This document shows, one piece after another, positions 11,483 to 20,890 of a stretch of 64,000 nt of DNA. The stretch is from Polynucleobacter sp. UK-FUSCHL-C3 (GTDB lineage: Bacteria > Pseudomonadota > Gammaproteobacteria > Burkholderiales > Burkholderiaceae): NCBI RefSeq assembly GCF_040409815.1, contig NZ_CP099959.1, forward strand, positions 1,240,001-1,304,000, given 5' to 3'. The position numbers and the translations under genes were made by a program. A model generated the notes under the pieces. The model saw only the letters and a list, made by a program, of their open reading frames with translations, did not search any database and was not told the origin of the DNA. Positions within the stretch are counted from its first letter, which is position 1, and every line of letters begins with the position of its first letter.

Positions 11483-12232
11483 CTATGCTCGGCAAATTGC
11501 TAAAAATTCTTGGGCATCCAAGGATGATCCGCCTACTAAACCGCCATCTATATCGGGCATTGCAAATAACTCAGTTGCATTATCTGCGCGCACGCTACCC
11601 CCATAAATAATCCCAATATGCGCTGACACGTCATGATCAAACTCTGCTAACTGTAGACGAATAGCCCGATGCATATCTTGAGCCATTTGAGCGCTCGCAA
11701 CTTTACCTGTGCCGATAGCCCAAATAGGTTCATAGGCAATTAAACAATCAACCAAGCGATCTTGTAAGGTACTGACTTGGCTAGCAACTTGACGCCTCAC
11801 GGCCTCAATCGCACGCCCAGAATTTCGTTCATCAGCAGTCTCGCCTACACAAATAATAGGTGTAATCTCATGATCCAAAGCGGCTCCTGCCTTCAGTGCA
11901 ATCGTTTCATTTGCTTCGCCGTACTGCATGCGCCGTTCGGAATGACCAACGATTGCAAAACGGACACCCATCTCTTGAAGCATTACCGCACTGACCTCAC
12001 CCGTATATGCACCTGACTCATGCGCAGAAACATCCTGAGCCCCAAGCAGAAGCTGACTACTTGCTAATAATTGTGAGCACTGATGTAAATAAGGGAATGG
12101 AACACACACACCAAAACGACGACCCGCAGGCATACCGCATTGCATACCTTCGCCAACCGATTGCATCCATGCTTGATTGATAGAAAGACTGCCATTCATC
12201 TTCCAATTACCGATGACAGTGAGTGCGCGCAT
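11483..12232 (-). CDS. tpiA: Triosephosphate isomerase
   Basis: The enzyme interconverts dihydroxyacetone phosphate and glyceraldehyde 3-phosphate in glycolysis and gluconeogenesis. The 249-residue TIM barrel shows the N-terminal GNWKMNGS with the catalytic Lys, the catalytic His in IVGHSERR, the catalytic Glu in AYEPIWAIGTG (loop 6 follows) and the phosphate-binding YGGSV. All key residues are present. It lies 12 bases after the oxidoreductase gene and is probably co-transcribed with secG. Confidence 0.97.
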   Translation of the reverse strand: MRALTVIGNWKMNGSLSINQAWMQSVGEGMQCGMPAGRRFGVCVPFPYLHQCSQLLASSQLLLGAQDVSAHESGAYTGEVSAVMLQEMGVRFAIVGHSERRMQYGEANETIALKAGAALDHEITPIICVGETADERNSGRAIEAVRRQVASQVSTLQDRLVDCLIAYEPIWAIGTGKVASAQMAQDMHRAIRLQLAEFDHDVSAHIGIIYGGSVRADNATELFAMPDIDGGLVGGSSLDAQEFLAICRA

Positions 12233-12244
12233 GGTTGATCCGAA

Positions 12245-13243
12245 TTACGCAGTCAGAATAATTTTCCCGACATGCTCACTAGACTCCATCAAACGATGGG
12301 CATCAGCAGCCTGTTCCAGGGAAAATGTTTTATAAATTACTGGCTTTAATGCGCCCGAATTGAGCAAGGGCCATACATGCTCATAAAGCTCTTTGGCAAT
12401 CTGACGCTTGAATGACACTGGGCGTGGCCTTAGTGTTGAACCTGTCACAGTCAAACGACGGCGCAATATCTGACCTGTATTGACCTCTGATTTGGAGCCA
12501 CCCATAATCGCAATCACCACGATACGTCCATCATCTGCAAGACAGTCAATTTCTCGTTGCAAGTAGGTGCCTGTGACCATATCTAAAATCACATCAACAC
12601 CTTTGCCATTGGTGACCTTCTTAACCTCTTCCACAAAGTCTTGAGTTTTATAGTTGATCGCCACATCTGCGCCGAGTTTGATACAAGCAGCACATTTTTC
12701 ATCGTTACCAGCCGTTACAAAAACACGGTGACCCATGGCCTTAGCCAGCATGATGGCGGTCACACCAATCCCGCTTGAGCCACCCTGAACTAATAAAGTT
12801 TCTCCAGCGCTAAGCTGGCCACGCTGAAAGACATTGCTCCACACGGTAAAGAAAGTTTCTGGAAGTGATGCTGCCTCAACATCACTAAAGCCGTTTGGGT
12901 AAGGTAAGCATTGTGCGATTGGTGCAATGCAAAGATCGGCATAGCCACCACCCTGAACCAATGCACAAACCCGGTCGCCTATCTTTAAACCCAGACTGTT
13001 ATCGCTGTGTGCCAAATCACCACCAATAACTTCTCCGGCAACTTCCAAGCCAGGAATATCGGATGCGCCAGCAGGAACGGGATAGTGCCCTTTTCGTTGC
13101 AAAACATCAGGACGATTAATGCCTGATGCCTTCACCCGAATTAATATCTCTCCCGAGCCTGAAGCAGGCACTACCGGATCCGGTCGTTCTGCTTTGACCA
13201 ACATCTCCGGTGCACCAAATTCCCGAATCTCCATCACGCGCAT
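12245..13243 (-). CDS. NAD(P)H-quinone oxidoreductase, PIG3/zeta-crystallin type
   Basis: This is a medium-chain dehydrogenase/reductase-fold oxidoreductase of the TP53I3 (PIG3) family, which reduces quinones with NADPH. It has the N-terminal GroES-like domain and a Rossmann domain with the nucleotide motif VQGGSSGIGVTAIMLAK. It has no zinc-ligand cluster, as expected for this branch. The frame is open to 13285, inside pnp. I chose ATG 13243 because AGGAG lies seven bases upstream of it, giving 332 residues (MRVMEIREFGAP start). Its substrate cannot be read from sequence. Confidence 0.88.
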   Translation of the reverse strand: MRVMEIREFGAPEMLVKAERPDPVVPASGSGEILIRVKASGINRPDVLQRKGHYPVPAGASDIPGLEVAGEVIGGDLAHSDNSLGLKIGDRVCALVQGGGYADLCIAPIAQCLPYPNGFSDVEAASLPETFFTVWSNVFQRGQLSAGETLLVQGGSSGIGVTAIMLAKAMGHRVFVTAGNDEKCAACIKLGADVAINYKTQDFVEEVKKVTNGKGVDVILDMVTGTYLQREIDCLADDGRIVVIAIMGGSKSEVNTGQILRRRLTVTGSTLRPRPVSFKRQIAKELYEHVWPLLNSGALKPVIYKTFSLEQAADAHRLMESSEHVGKIILTA

Positions 13244-13259
13244 TGCAAATCTCCTGCGT

Positions 13260-15401
13260 TTAGGTGGTCTCGTTGGAGCTTGCACTCATTTCTGAATTAC
13301 TTGCACCACCATCTTGAGCTAAGAGCGCCTTCATGGAAAGTCGTAGACGGCCACGTTCATCAGCAGCCAATAACTTAACTCGCACAATTTGACCTTCTTG
13401 CAAATGGTCCTTGACGTCTTTGACACGCTCATCGGAGATCTCGGAGATATGCAGGAGACCGTCCTTACCAGGGAGGATATTGACTAATGCGCCAAACTCG
13501 AGAAGCTTAACAACTGGGCCTTCGTATATTTTGCCAACTTCTGCTTCAGCGGTAATGCCCTCAATGCGTGACTTTGCTTCCGCCATTCCTTCAGCGCTCG
13601 TAGAGGCAATTGTTACGGTGCCATCATCTTTAATGTCAATGCTGCAACCGGTCTCTTTAGTCAAAGCCTGAATCGTTGCACCACCTTTACCAATCACCTC
13701 ACGGATCTTGTCTGGATGAATCTTAAAGCTCACCATACGGGGTGCGTGCTCTGATAGCTCAGTGCGCACAGAACCCATTGCCTCTTGCATCTTGCTAAGG
13801 ATGTGTAAACGTCCTTCTTGAGCTTGCGCTAATGCAACTTGCATAATTTCTTTGGTAATACCCTGCACCTTAATATCCATCTGTAGGGCAGTAATACCAT
13901 TTGCGGTACCAGCAACCTTAAAGTCCATATCGCCCAAGTGATCCTCATCACCCAAGATGTCGGTTAATACTGCAAAGCGATTGCCATCCAAAATCAGACC
14001 CATTGCGACACCAGCAACGTGTGCTTTAACAGGCACGCCTGCGTCCATCAATGCTAAGCAACCACCACATACCGATGCCATGGAAGACGAACCATTGGAT
14101 TCAGTAATCTCTGAGACCAAACGAATACTGTAAGCAAAATCTTCTAAGCTCGGCAACACTGGAATCAAGGCACGTTTTGCTAAACGACCATGACCAATCT
14201 CACGACGCTTTGGCGTACCTACGCGACCAGTCTCGCCAGTTGCGAATGGAGGCATGTTGTAGTGGAACATAAAGCGATCACGATACTCACCCTCTAGTGC
14301 ATCAATAATTTGCTCATCGCGTGCGGTACCCAAAGTAGCAACAACCAGCGCTTGAGTCTCACCACGAGTAAAGAGTGCAGAGCCATGTGTGCGGGGCAAT
14401 ACGCCATTCCGAATCTCAATGGGACGAACAGTGCGTGTATCGCGGCCATCAATCCGTGGCTCACCATTCAAAATCTGACTACGAACGATCTTCGCTTCGA
14501 TCTCAAATAAAAGATTACCTACCTCGACTTCGTCGACCTCACCATCCGCAGACAATTGGGTCATCACATTAGCAACTACTTCTTTGATCTTAGTAGAGCG
14601 GGCTTGCTTCTGACGAATTTGATACGCCTCACGCAGTGGGCCTTCAGCCAAGCTTTGTAATTTAGCAATCAGTCCCTCATTTTTAGCAGCAGGCTTCCAA
14701 TCCCACTCTGGCTTACCGGCCTCACGGACTAGTTCTTGAATAGCATTAATAGCAATTTGCGCTTGCTCATGGCCATACACGACGGCGCCCAACATCACAG
14801 ACTCAGATAACTGCTGAGCCTCAGACTCAACCATCAATACGGCTGCTTGAGTGCCTGCTACTATTAAATCTAGCTCGCTAGTGGTTTGCTCTGAGCGATT
14901 TGGATTCAATAAGTATTGACCATCTCGGTAACCAACACGAGCAGCGCCCATTGGGCCATTAAATGGGATACCTGAGATAGCGAGTGCAGCAGAGGACGCG
15001 ATCAAAGCAGGAATATCGGCGGGCACATCTGGATTGATCGACATTACATGAACAACCACTTGAACTTCATTGTAGAAGCCTTCTAGAAATAATGGACGAA
15101 TGGGACGATCGATTAAGCGAGAGGTTAAGGTCTCGCCTTCAGATGGACGTCCTTCACGTCGAAAGAATCCACCTGGGATTTTTCCTGCGGAATAGGTCTT
15201 CTCAATGTAATCAACGGTCAAAGGGAAAAAGTCTTGACCAGCCTTAGCGGTCTTTGCACCCACTACGGTTGCTAAGACAACCGTGTCATCCATATTGAGC
15301 ATGACAGCGCCGCTCGATTGGCGAGCAATTTCGCCAGTTTCCATGGTGACAGTATGCTGACCCCATTGGAAAGTTTTTACTACTTTATTAAATATTGACA
15401 T
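13260..15401 (-). CDS. pnp: Polynucleotide phosphorylase
   Basis: PNPase is the phosphorolytic 3'-5' exoribonuclease of RNA turnover. The 713-residue product shows two RNase PH cores, an alpha-helical linker, and C-terminal KH ([19 protein letters not shown]) and S1 ([20 protein letters not shown]) domains. A TTG at 15413 is in frame, but the bases GGAGAAAACG just before ATG 15401 form the ribosome-binding site, so the ATG is the real start. rpsO lies upstream on the same strand, the conserved rpsO-pnp order. The leader carries a long hairpin, described separately. Confidence 0.97.
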   Translation of the reverse strand: MSIFNKVVKTFQWGQHTVTMETGEIARQSSGAVMLNMDDTVVLATVVGAKTAKAGQDFFPLTVDYIEKTYSAGKIPGGFFRREGRPSEGETLTSRLIDRPIRPLFLEGFYNEVQVVVHVMSINPDVPADIPALIASSAALAISGIPFNGPMGAARVGYRDGQYLLNPNRSEQTTSELDLIVAGTQAAVLMVESEAQQLSESVMLGAVVYGHEQAQIAINAIQELVREAGKPEWDWKPAAKNEGLIAKLQSLAEGPLREAYQIRQKQARSTKIKEVVANVMTQLSADGEVDEVEVGNLLFEIEAKIVRSQILNGEPRIDGRDTRTVRPIEIRNGVLPRTHGSALFTRGETQALVVATLGTARDEQIIDALEGEYRDRFMFHYNMPPFATGETGRVGTPKRREIGHGRLAKRALIPVLPSLEDFAYSIRLVSEITESNGSSSMASVCGGCLALMDAGVPVKAHVAGVAMGLILDGNRFAVLTDILGDEDHLGDMDFKVAGTANGITALQMDIKVQGITKEIMQVALAQAQEGRLHILSKMQEAMGSVRTELSEHAPRMVSFKIHPDKIREVIGKGGATIQALTKETGCSIDIKDDGTVTIASTSAEGMAEAKSRIEGITAEAEVGKIYEGPVVKLLEFGALVNILPGKDGLLHISEISDERVKDVKDHLQEGQIVRVKLLAADERGRLRLSMKALLAQDGGASNSEMSASSNETT

Positions 15402-15484
15402 CGTTTTCTCCAAATAAATACTTCGCGGATAAGCAGCGCCGCGATATCACTGGAGTGATTGATAGAAAAACCCAATTGGGATGC

Positions 15485-15524
15485 CATTCCAATGAACCTC
15501 TTCCTCAAGAAGTTCATTGGAATG
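15485..15524 (-). promoter_or_regulatory. Long hairpin in the pnp leader, RNase III-type candidate
   Basis: A perfect 13-bp inverted repeat (CATTCCAATGAAC with GTTCATTGGAATG) encloses a 14-base loop that can itself pair as CTTC/GAAG. The stem ends 84 bases upstream of the pnp ATG. No U-tract directly follows, so this is unlikely to be a simple terminator. In E. coli the pnp leader has an RNase III-cleaved stem about 80 bases upstream of the start, through which PNPase represses itself; the position here is similar. The function is inferred. Confidence 0.6.
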
Positions 15525-15627
15525 ACACGATCCCTAGAAGCCGGTCATCTAGAACCACTCAAAGTAAAGCCCCGCCCATTTGGCAAGAGCCCTACTTCAT
15601 TGCAATGCTGACAAAAACAGTCGGAAG

Positions 15628-15897
15628 TTACTTACGTAAGCCGAGTTTGTCGATCAGCGCGCGATAACGGTCCAGATCTTTGCCCTTGAGGTAATCCAAG
15701 AGACGGCGGCGGCGCGAGACCATCTTCAACAAGCCACGACGGCTGTGATGATCTTTTGCGTTTGCCTTGAAATGGGGGGTAAGTTCGTTGATACGAGCGG
15801 TTAACAAAGCCACTTGAACTTCTGGGCTACCCGTATCGTTTGCGTCACGCGCGTTTTGCTGGACGATTTCCGCCTTATTAATGTCTGCAACTGCCAT
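15628..15897 (-). CDS. rpsO: 30S ribosomal protein S15
   Basis: S15 is a primary 16S rRNA-binding protein of the small-subunit platform. From ATG 15897 the product has 89 residues, exactly the family length, with the expected [24 protein letters not shown] and RRRRLLDYL motifs. The frame is open 25 codons further upstream, but those are not S15-like, and GGAG lies seven bases before the chosen ATG. It is followed by a 226-base leader and pnp. Confidence 0.97.
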   Translation of the reverse strand: MAVADINKAEIVQQNARDANDTGSPEVQVALLTARINELTPHFKANAKDHHSRRGLLKMVSRRRRLLDYLKGKDLDRYRALIDKLGLRK

Positions 15898-16062
15898 ATT
15901 CATACTCCATACGTGCGAACACTCGAGCTTGCACCCGATATGCCGTGTTAATAAAAATGCTTTATAAATCAAAGCCTCAGCATTCTAACAGACCCAACCC
16001 TCTTTTTATGAGGGCATGGGCTAGGCATTGTATAAATCTATATAAATCAATAACTTATAAAT

Positions 16063-17610
16063 TTATGGGGCCATTTGCGCGTTGAGCTTAATCGCGTTGG
16101 GATCATGCAATTTGTTCAAAGCCGCCAAATAGGCTTTGGCCGACGCTGCAATGATGTCTGGATCCATGCCGACGCCATTCACAATCCGCCCGCCCTTTGA
16201 GAGACGCACAGTGACCTCCCCTTGTGATTCCGTACCCGATGTAATCGCATTAACGGAATACAACAATAACTCGGCGCCACTCTTCGCCTCGGTCTCGATC
16301 GCATGCAAAGTAGCATCGACAGGACCATTGCCCTCAGACTCCGAATGCACATCCTTACCGCCCATCTTGAACACGACTTTCGCTGTTGGCTTCTCACCGG
16401 TCTCAGAATGTTGGTTTAAGGATACAAAACTAAAGTACTCACCCTGGTCGGTTATGGATGAATCTGACATCAAAGAGGTAATGTCCTCATCAAAGATCTC
16501 TGCTTTTTGATCAGCCAATGCCTTAAAACGTGCGAAGGCATCGTTAAGCTCACTCTCGGAGTCCAAGACAATGCCTAACTCCTGAATACGTTGCTTAAAG
16601 GCATTCCGCCCAGATAACTTACCAAGCACGATCCGATTGGTTGCCCAACCCACATCCTCGGCACGCATAATCTCGTAGGTATCCCGTGCTTTCAAAACAC
16701 CATCTTGATGAATCCCAGAGGCATGAGCAAATGCGTTCGCACCGACAACTGCTTTATTAGGCTGCACTACAAAACCAGTAATTTGTGAAACCAATTTAGA
16801 TGCCGGCACAATTTGTTTCGTATCAATGCCTAACTCTAATTTAAAGAAATCCTTACGGGTACGAACTGCCATCACAATTTCCTCTAAAGAGGTATTACCA
16901 GCACGCTCGCCAAGACCATTGATAGTGCACTCCACTTGACGGGCACCCCCAATATGAACTCCTGCCAAGGAATTCGCTACCCCCATACCTAAATCATTAT
17001 GGCAATGCACAGACCAAATCGCCTTATCTGAGTTTGGTATCCGCGTACGCAAAGTTTTGATGAACTCGCCATACAACTCAGGAACTGCATAGCCCACGGT
17101 ATCAGGAACATTGATGGTCGTTGCACCCTCAGCGATTACTGACTCCAAAACTCGGCATAAGAAATCCATATCTGAGCGATAGCCGTCTTCGGGAGAAAAC
17201 TCGATATCGCCTGCCAAATTTCTAGCAAAACGAATTGATTTCTTCGCCTGCTCGAATACCTGATCAGGGGTCATTCGTAATTTCTTTTCCATATGTAAGG
17301 CACTGGTTGCCAGAAACACATGAATCCGTTTAGCTTGAGCAGGCTTTAGGGCATCGGCTGCGCGCGTGATATCAGCCTCATTAGCTCGAGCTAAGGAGCA
17401 AACAATAGAGTCTTTCACAGCGGCGGCAACTGCGCTAATAGCAGCAAAGTCGCCTTCGGAACTCGCTGCAAAACCAGCTTCAATCACATCCACGCGCAAG
17501 CGCTCAAGCTGACGTGCAATCCGCACTTTTTCGTCACGAGTCATGGATGCACCGGGTGATTGCTCACCATCTCGCAAGGTGGTATCAAAAATAATTAATT
17601 TGTCGCCCAT
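16063..17610 (-). CDS. leuA: 2-isopropylmalate synthase
   Basis: LeuA condenses acetyl-CoA with 2-oxoisovalerate in the first committed step of leucine synthesis. The 515-residue type 1 enzyme has the TIM-barrel start [17 protein letters not shown], the metal-binding [13 protein letters not shown], the NGLGERAGN motif and a C-terminal LeuA dimer (leucine-feedback) domain from about residue 390. The ribosome-binding site is AAAGAGGAAATACT just before ATG 17610. Expression is very likely controlled by the attenuator immediately upstream (leuL and terminator). It is the last gene of the ilv-psd-pssA-leuA run but has its own candidate promoter. Confidence 0.97.
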   Translation of the reverse strand: MGDKLIIFDTTLRDGEQSPGASMTRDEKVRIARQLERLRVDVIEAGFAASSEGDFAAISAVAAAVKDSIVCSLARANEADITRAADALKPAQAKRIHVFLATSALHMEKKLRMTPDQVFEQAKKSIRFARNLAGDIEFSPEDGYRSDMDFLCRVLESVIAEGATTINVPDTVGYAVPELYGEFIKTLRTRIPNSDKAIWSVHCHNDLGMGVANSLAGVHIGGARQVECTINGLGERAGNTSLEEIVMAVRTRKDFFKLELGIDTKQIVPASKLVSQITGFVVQPNKAVVGANAFAHASGIHQDGVLKARDTYEIMRAEDVGWATNRIVLGKLSGRNAFKQRIQELGIVLDSESELNDAFARFKALADQKAEIFDEDITSLMSDSSITDQGEYFSFVSLNQHSETGEKPTAKVVFKMGGKDVHSESEGNGPVDATLHAIETEAKSGAELLLYSVNAITSGTESQGEVTVRLSKGGRIVNGVGMDPDIIAASAKAYLAALNKLHDPNAIKLNAQMAP

Positions 17611-17640
17611 AGTATTTCCTCTTTAACTGCACAGTTCCAT

Positions 17641-17669
17641 AAACAAAAACCCCAGCTGTTTGGCTGGGG
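17641..17669 (-). terminator. leuA attenuator terminator hairpin
   Basis: On the minus strand CCCCAGC, loop CAAACA, GCTGGGG forms a perfect 7-bp GC-rich stem followed directly by TTTTTGTTT. It lies 36 bases after the leuL stop and 31 bases before the leuA ATG. This is a textbook intrinsic terminator placed in the leader of a leucine gene. An alternative pairing between 17718-17727 and 17662-17670 (GGCTCGGGGC with GCCCCAGCC, one bulged base) would sequester the terminator's 5' arm and act as antiterminator. Confidence 0.88.
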
Positions 17670-17704
17670 CTGGTTGGTTAGCTAGTAACTACGAATTCAT
17701 TTTG

Positions 17705-17779
17705 CTAAGCGCGACCCGCCCCGAGCCTAAGGCCCAGTGCCAGTAGAAGTAGTAAAAGCGCGCTTGGTTTCAATAACAT
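17705..17779 (-). CDS. leuL: leu operon leader peptide
   Basis: This 24-codon ORF, ATG 17779 to TAG 17705, has 11 leucine codons. Six are consecutive (codons 8-13), and they include rare-type as well as common leucine codons. It sits between pssA and the leuA attenuator terminator. Its role would be leucine sensing: a ribosome starved at codons 8-13 would cover RNA down to about 17728. That leaves 17718-17727 free to form the antiterminator, so leuA is expressed. A ribosome reaching the stop codon would cover that segment and allow the terminator. The peptide itself probably has no function. No Shine-Dalgarno sequence is visible before the ATG. Confidence 0.88.
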   Translation of the reverse strand: MLLKPSALLLLLLALGLRLGAGRA

Positions 17780-17785
17780 GACTTA

Positions 17786-17814
17786 ACTATACCGCATTTA
17801 ATCTGATTTGTGGA
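17786..17814 (-). promoter_or_regulatory. Candidate leuL-leuA promoter inside the end of pssA
   Basis: On the minus strand a -35-like TCCACA (17809-17814) and a -10 TATAGT (17786-17791) are separated by 17 bases. The -10 matches the consensus at five of six positions and the -35 at four of six. Transcription should begin six or seven bases after the -10 box, at or within a base of the leuL ATG (17779), which would make leuL leaderless. The -35 box lies in the last codons of pssA. Confidence 0.55.
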
Positions 17815-18673
17815 TGGCTGTGGTTTCCCCACCAATTCGACGTCCTGTTGCCCTCTCCCAAAGCCACAGCACGTAACCCGATAAGGCGTACACCACGAAT
17901 ACACCAAATAAGGTGAGGGGTGGATTTGTAGATATCAGGACAAAGCCTAGAATCACTAACACCATAACCCAAAAAGGGACGCGGTAGCGAACATCCAAAG
18001 CCTTACCGCTATAGAAACGTGCATTCGATACCATCGTGAGTCCCGCATAGATGGTGATGAAAAAGGTCACGATCGGAATTGCTGAATCCTTAACCGGAAT
18101 CTTATTGTCATCCGCTAGCCAAATAAAACCGGCAATTAAAGCAGCGGCAGCCGGGCTGGGAAGGCCCTGAAAAAATTTCTTATCGACCACACCAATGTTG
18201 GCATTAAAGCGGGCTAAGCGTAAAGCAGCTCCAGCACAATACGTAAAGGCAGCCAACCAGCCCCACTTACCAAGATCTTTTAAGACCCACTCATACGCCA
18301 CCAAGGCGGGGGCTACTCCAAAAGAGACCATATCAGCTAATGAGTCGTATTGCTCACCAAAAGCACTTTGCGTATTGGTCATGCGGGCAATGCGTCCATC
18401 CATACCGTCTAAGACCAAGGAAGCAAAAATAGCAATGGCTGCGACCTCAAAACGATGGTTCATGGCGTTTACGATTGCAAAGAATCCACAGAATAACGCT
18501 GCCGTCGTAAATGCATTAGGCAATAAATAAATACTTTTACTGCGCGGTCTTGCGGGCAAGGAGATGGGATCCTCATCAAGCGACTCGTCATTGCCGTCCC
18601 AATCATCGCGTCGTACGTTTCTACTCCTTAAAAAACGGAGACGATCTTGACGAAATTTACGGCGTGGCAACAT
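17798..18673 (-). CDS. pssA: CDP-diacylglycerol-serine O-phosphatidyltransferase
   Basis: The enzyme makes phosphatidylserine from CDP-diacylglycerol and serine, the step before Psd. The 291-residue membrane protein carries the CDP-alcohol phosphatidyltransferase signature DGx2ARx8Gx3Dx3D in full (DGRIAR, then GEQYDSLAD, about residues 90-115). About seven hydrophobic helices follow a 45-residue charged cytoplasmic N-terminus. It lies three bases after psd, so substrate and product enzymes are co-transcribed. Confidence 0.95.
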   Translation of the reverse strand: MLPRRKFRQDRLRFLRSRNVRRDDWDGNDESLDEDPISLPARPRSKSIYLLPNAFTTAALFCGFFAIVNAMNHRFEVAAIAIFASLVLDGMDGRIARMTNTQSAFGEQYDSLADMVSFGVAPALVAYEWVLKDLGKWGWLAAFTYCAGAALRLARFNANIGVVDKKFFQGLPSPAAAALIAGFIWLADDNKIPVKDSAIPIVTFFITIYAGLTMVSNARFYSGKALDVRYRVPFWVMVLVILGFVLISTNPPLTLFGVFVVYALSGYVLWLWERATGRRIGGETTAIHKSD

Positions 18674-18676
18674 CGA

Positions 18677-19324
18677 TTAATCCAAGCCTGGTAGGCGGGC
18701 TAAAGCAGTATTCGTTGCAAATATTTTTTCACCAACACTGACCAATGGCTCTGCCTCTAAGGGTAAATAAACATCTACCCGTGAACCAAACCGAATAAAG
18801 CCGTAACGCTCTCCCCGCTTAACTCGATCATTGACGTGGATGTAGCAAAGAATACGACGCGCTACTAAACCAGCAATTTGAACCAGGGTTACTATTTTGC
18901 CGTTCGCATCAATCACCACCGCATTGCGCTCGTTCTCAGTCGAAGCTTTATCAATACTGGCATTAAAGAACTTACCAGGAAAGTAAGTCACCTGTTTAAT
19001 CAAGCCGCTCACAGCACAGCGATTGGAATGCACATTGAATACATTCATAAAAACACTAATCTTCAATGCCTCACGATTAGCATAAGGATCGTGTGCTTTC
19101 TCAACCACTACGATCCTTCCATCGGCTGGAGAGATAACCAGGTCTTTACCCAAGGGAACAATGCGTTGCGGATCACGAAAAAACTGGAGGGTGAAGACAA
19201 AAAATAGCCAGAGGGGCCAAGACCAAAAGAGTCCACCAATGCGATGCACGATAAATGCAAGCACCCCGATCACTACCAAATACAACCATCCCTCTTTAGC
19301 GATGATGGGGTGTGGATACATCAT
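18677..19324 (-). CDS. psd: Phosphatidylserine decarboxylase, short type
   Basis: The enzyme decarboxylates phosphatidylserine to phosphatidylethanolamine. The 215-residue proenzyme belongs to the short class. The self-cleavage site that makes the pyruvoyl group is the Gly-Ser pair in RFGSR (Gly180-Ser181), where E. coli Psd has LGST. Two hydrophobic helices lie near the N-terminus, and the HSNR motif around residue 105 is conserved. It lies 22 bases after ilvC and three before pssA. Confidence 0.95.
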   Translation of the reverse strand: MMYPHPIIAKEGWLYLVVIGVLAFIVHRIGGLFWSWPLWLFFVFTLQFFRDPQRIVPLGKDLVISPADGRIVVVEKAHDPYANREALKISVFMNVFNVHSNRCAVSGLIKQVTYFPGKFFNASIDKASTENERNAVVIDANGKIVTLVQIAGLVARRILCYIHVNDRVKRGERYGFIRFGSRVDVYLPLEAEPLVSVGEKIFATNTALARLPGLD

Positions 19325-19346
19325 AAGTTGATCTACTTTCTCTAAA

Positions 19347-20372
<1,026 letters not shown>

Positions 20373-20398
20373 TTAAATTAAACGAAGAATAATTGAAA

Positions 20399-20890
20399 TT
20401 AAACCTTGAGAATCCGTTCACCGCGACCAATACCTGATCCACCTGAACGCACTGTCTCAAGAATGGATGCACGATCAATTGCGCTGATAAATGCATCGAG
20501 CTTACTACTCACACCAGTCAGCTCAATGGTGTAACTTTTATCGGTCACATCAATAATGCGTCCTCTAAAAATATCGGCGGTGCGCTTGAGCTCTTCTCGC
20601 TCTTTACCAACTGCACGGACTTTAATCATCATGAGCTCGCGCTCTAAATGCGCCCCCTCTGTCAAATCAAAAACCTTAACAACCTCAACCAAGCGATTTA
20701 GATGTTTTGTGATTTGTTCAATCACATCATCAGAGCCAATGGTCACAATCGTCATACGCGATAGTGATGGATCTTCAGTAGGTGCAACGCTTAAGGTCTC
20801 AATGTTGTAACCGCGCGCTGAGAAAAGACCAACCACCCGTGATAAAGCGCCAGGTTCATTCTCCAGCAATACAGAAATAATGTGGCGCAT
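20399..20890 (-). CDS. ilvH: Acetolactate synthase, small regulatory subunit
   Basis: This is the regulatory subunit that makes acetolactate synthase valine-sensitive. The 163-residue protein starts with an ACT domain (HIISVLLENEPGALSRVVGLF) containing the valine-site residues, followed by the ALS_ss_C domain. It overlaps ilvB by one base (TAATG), which implies coupled translation of the two subunits. Confidence 0.96.
   Translation of the reverse strand: MRHIISVLLENEPGALSRVVGLFSARGYNIETLSVAPTEDPSLSRMTIVTIGSDDVIEQITKHLNRLVEVVKVFDLTEGAHLERELMMIKVRAVGKEREELKRTADIFRGRIIDVTDKSYTIELTGVSSKLDAFISAIDRASILETVRSGGSGIGRGERILKV

Noticed and set aside
13244..13285. Longer N-terminus for the quinone oxidoreductase
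   Set aside because: It runs into pnp and encodes an Arg/Pro-rich stretch; AGGAG is placed correctly for ATG 13243.
15898..15972. 25-residue extension of S15
   Set aside because: S15 is 89 residues in essentially all bacteria, and GGAG precedes ATG 15897.
15990..16020. CCCTC/GAGGG hairpin between leuA and rpsO as a leuA terminator
   Set aside because: The stem is only 5 bp and is followed by TTGGGT, not a U-tract; too weak to call.
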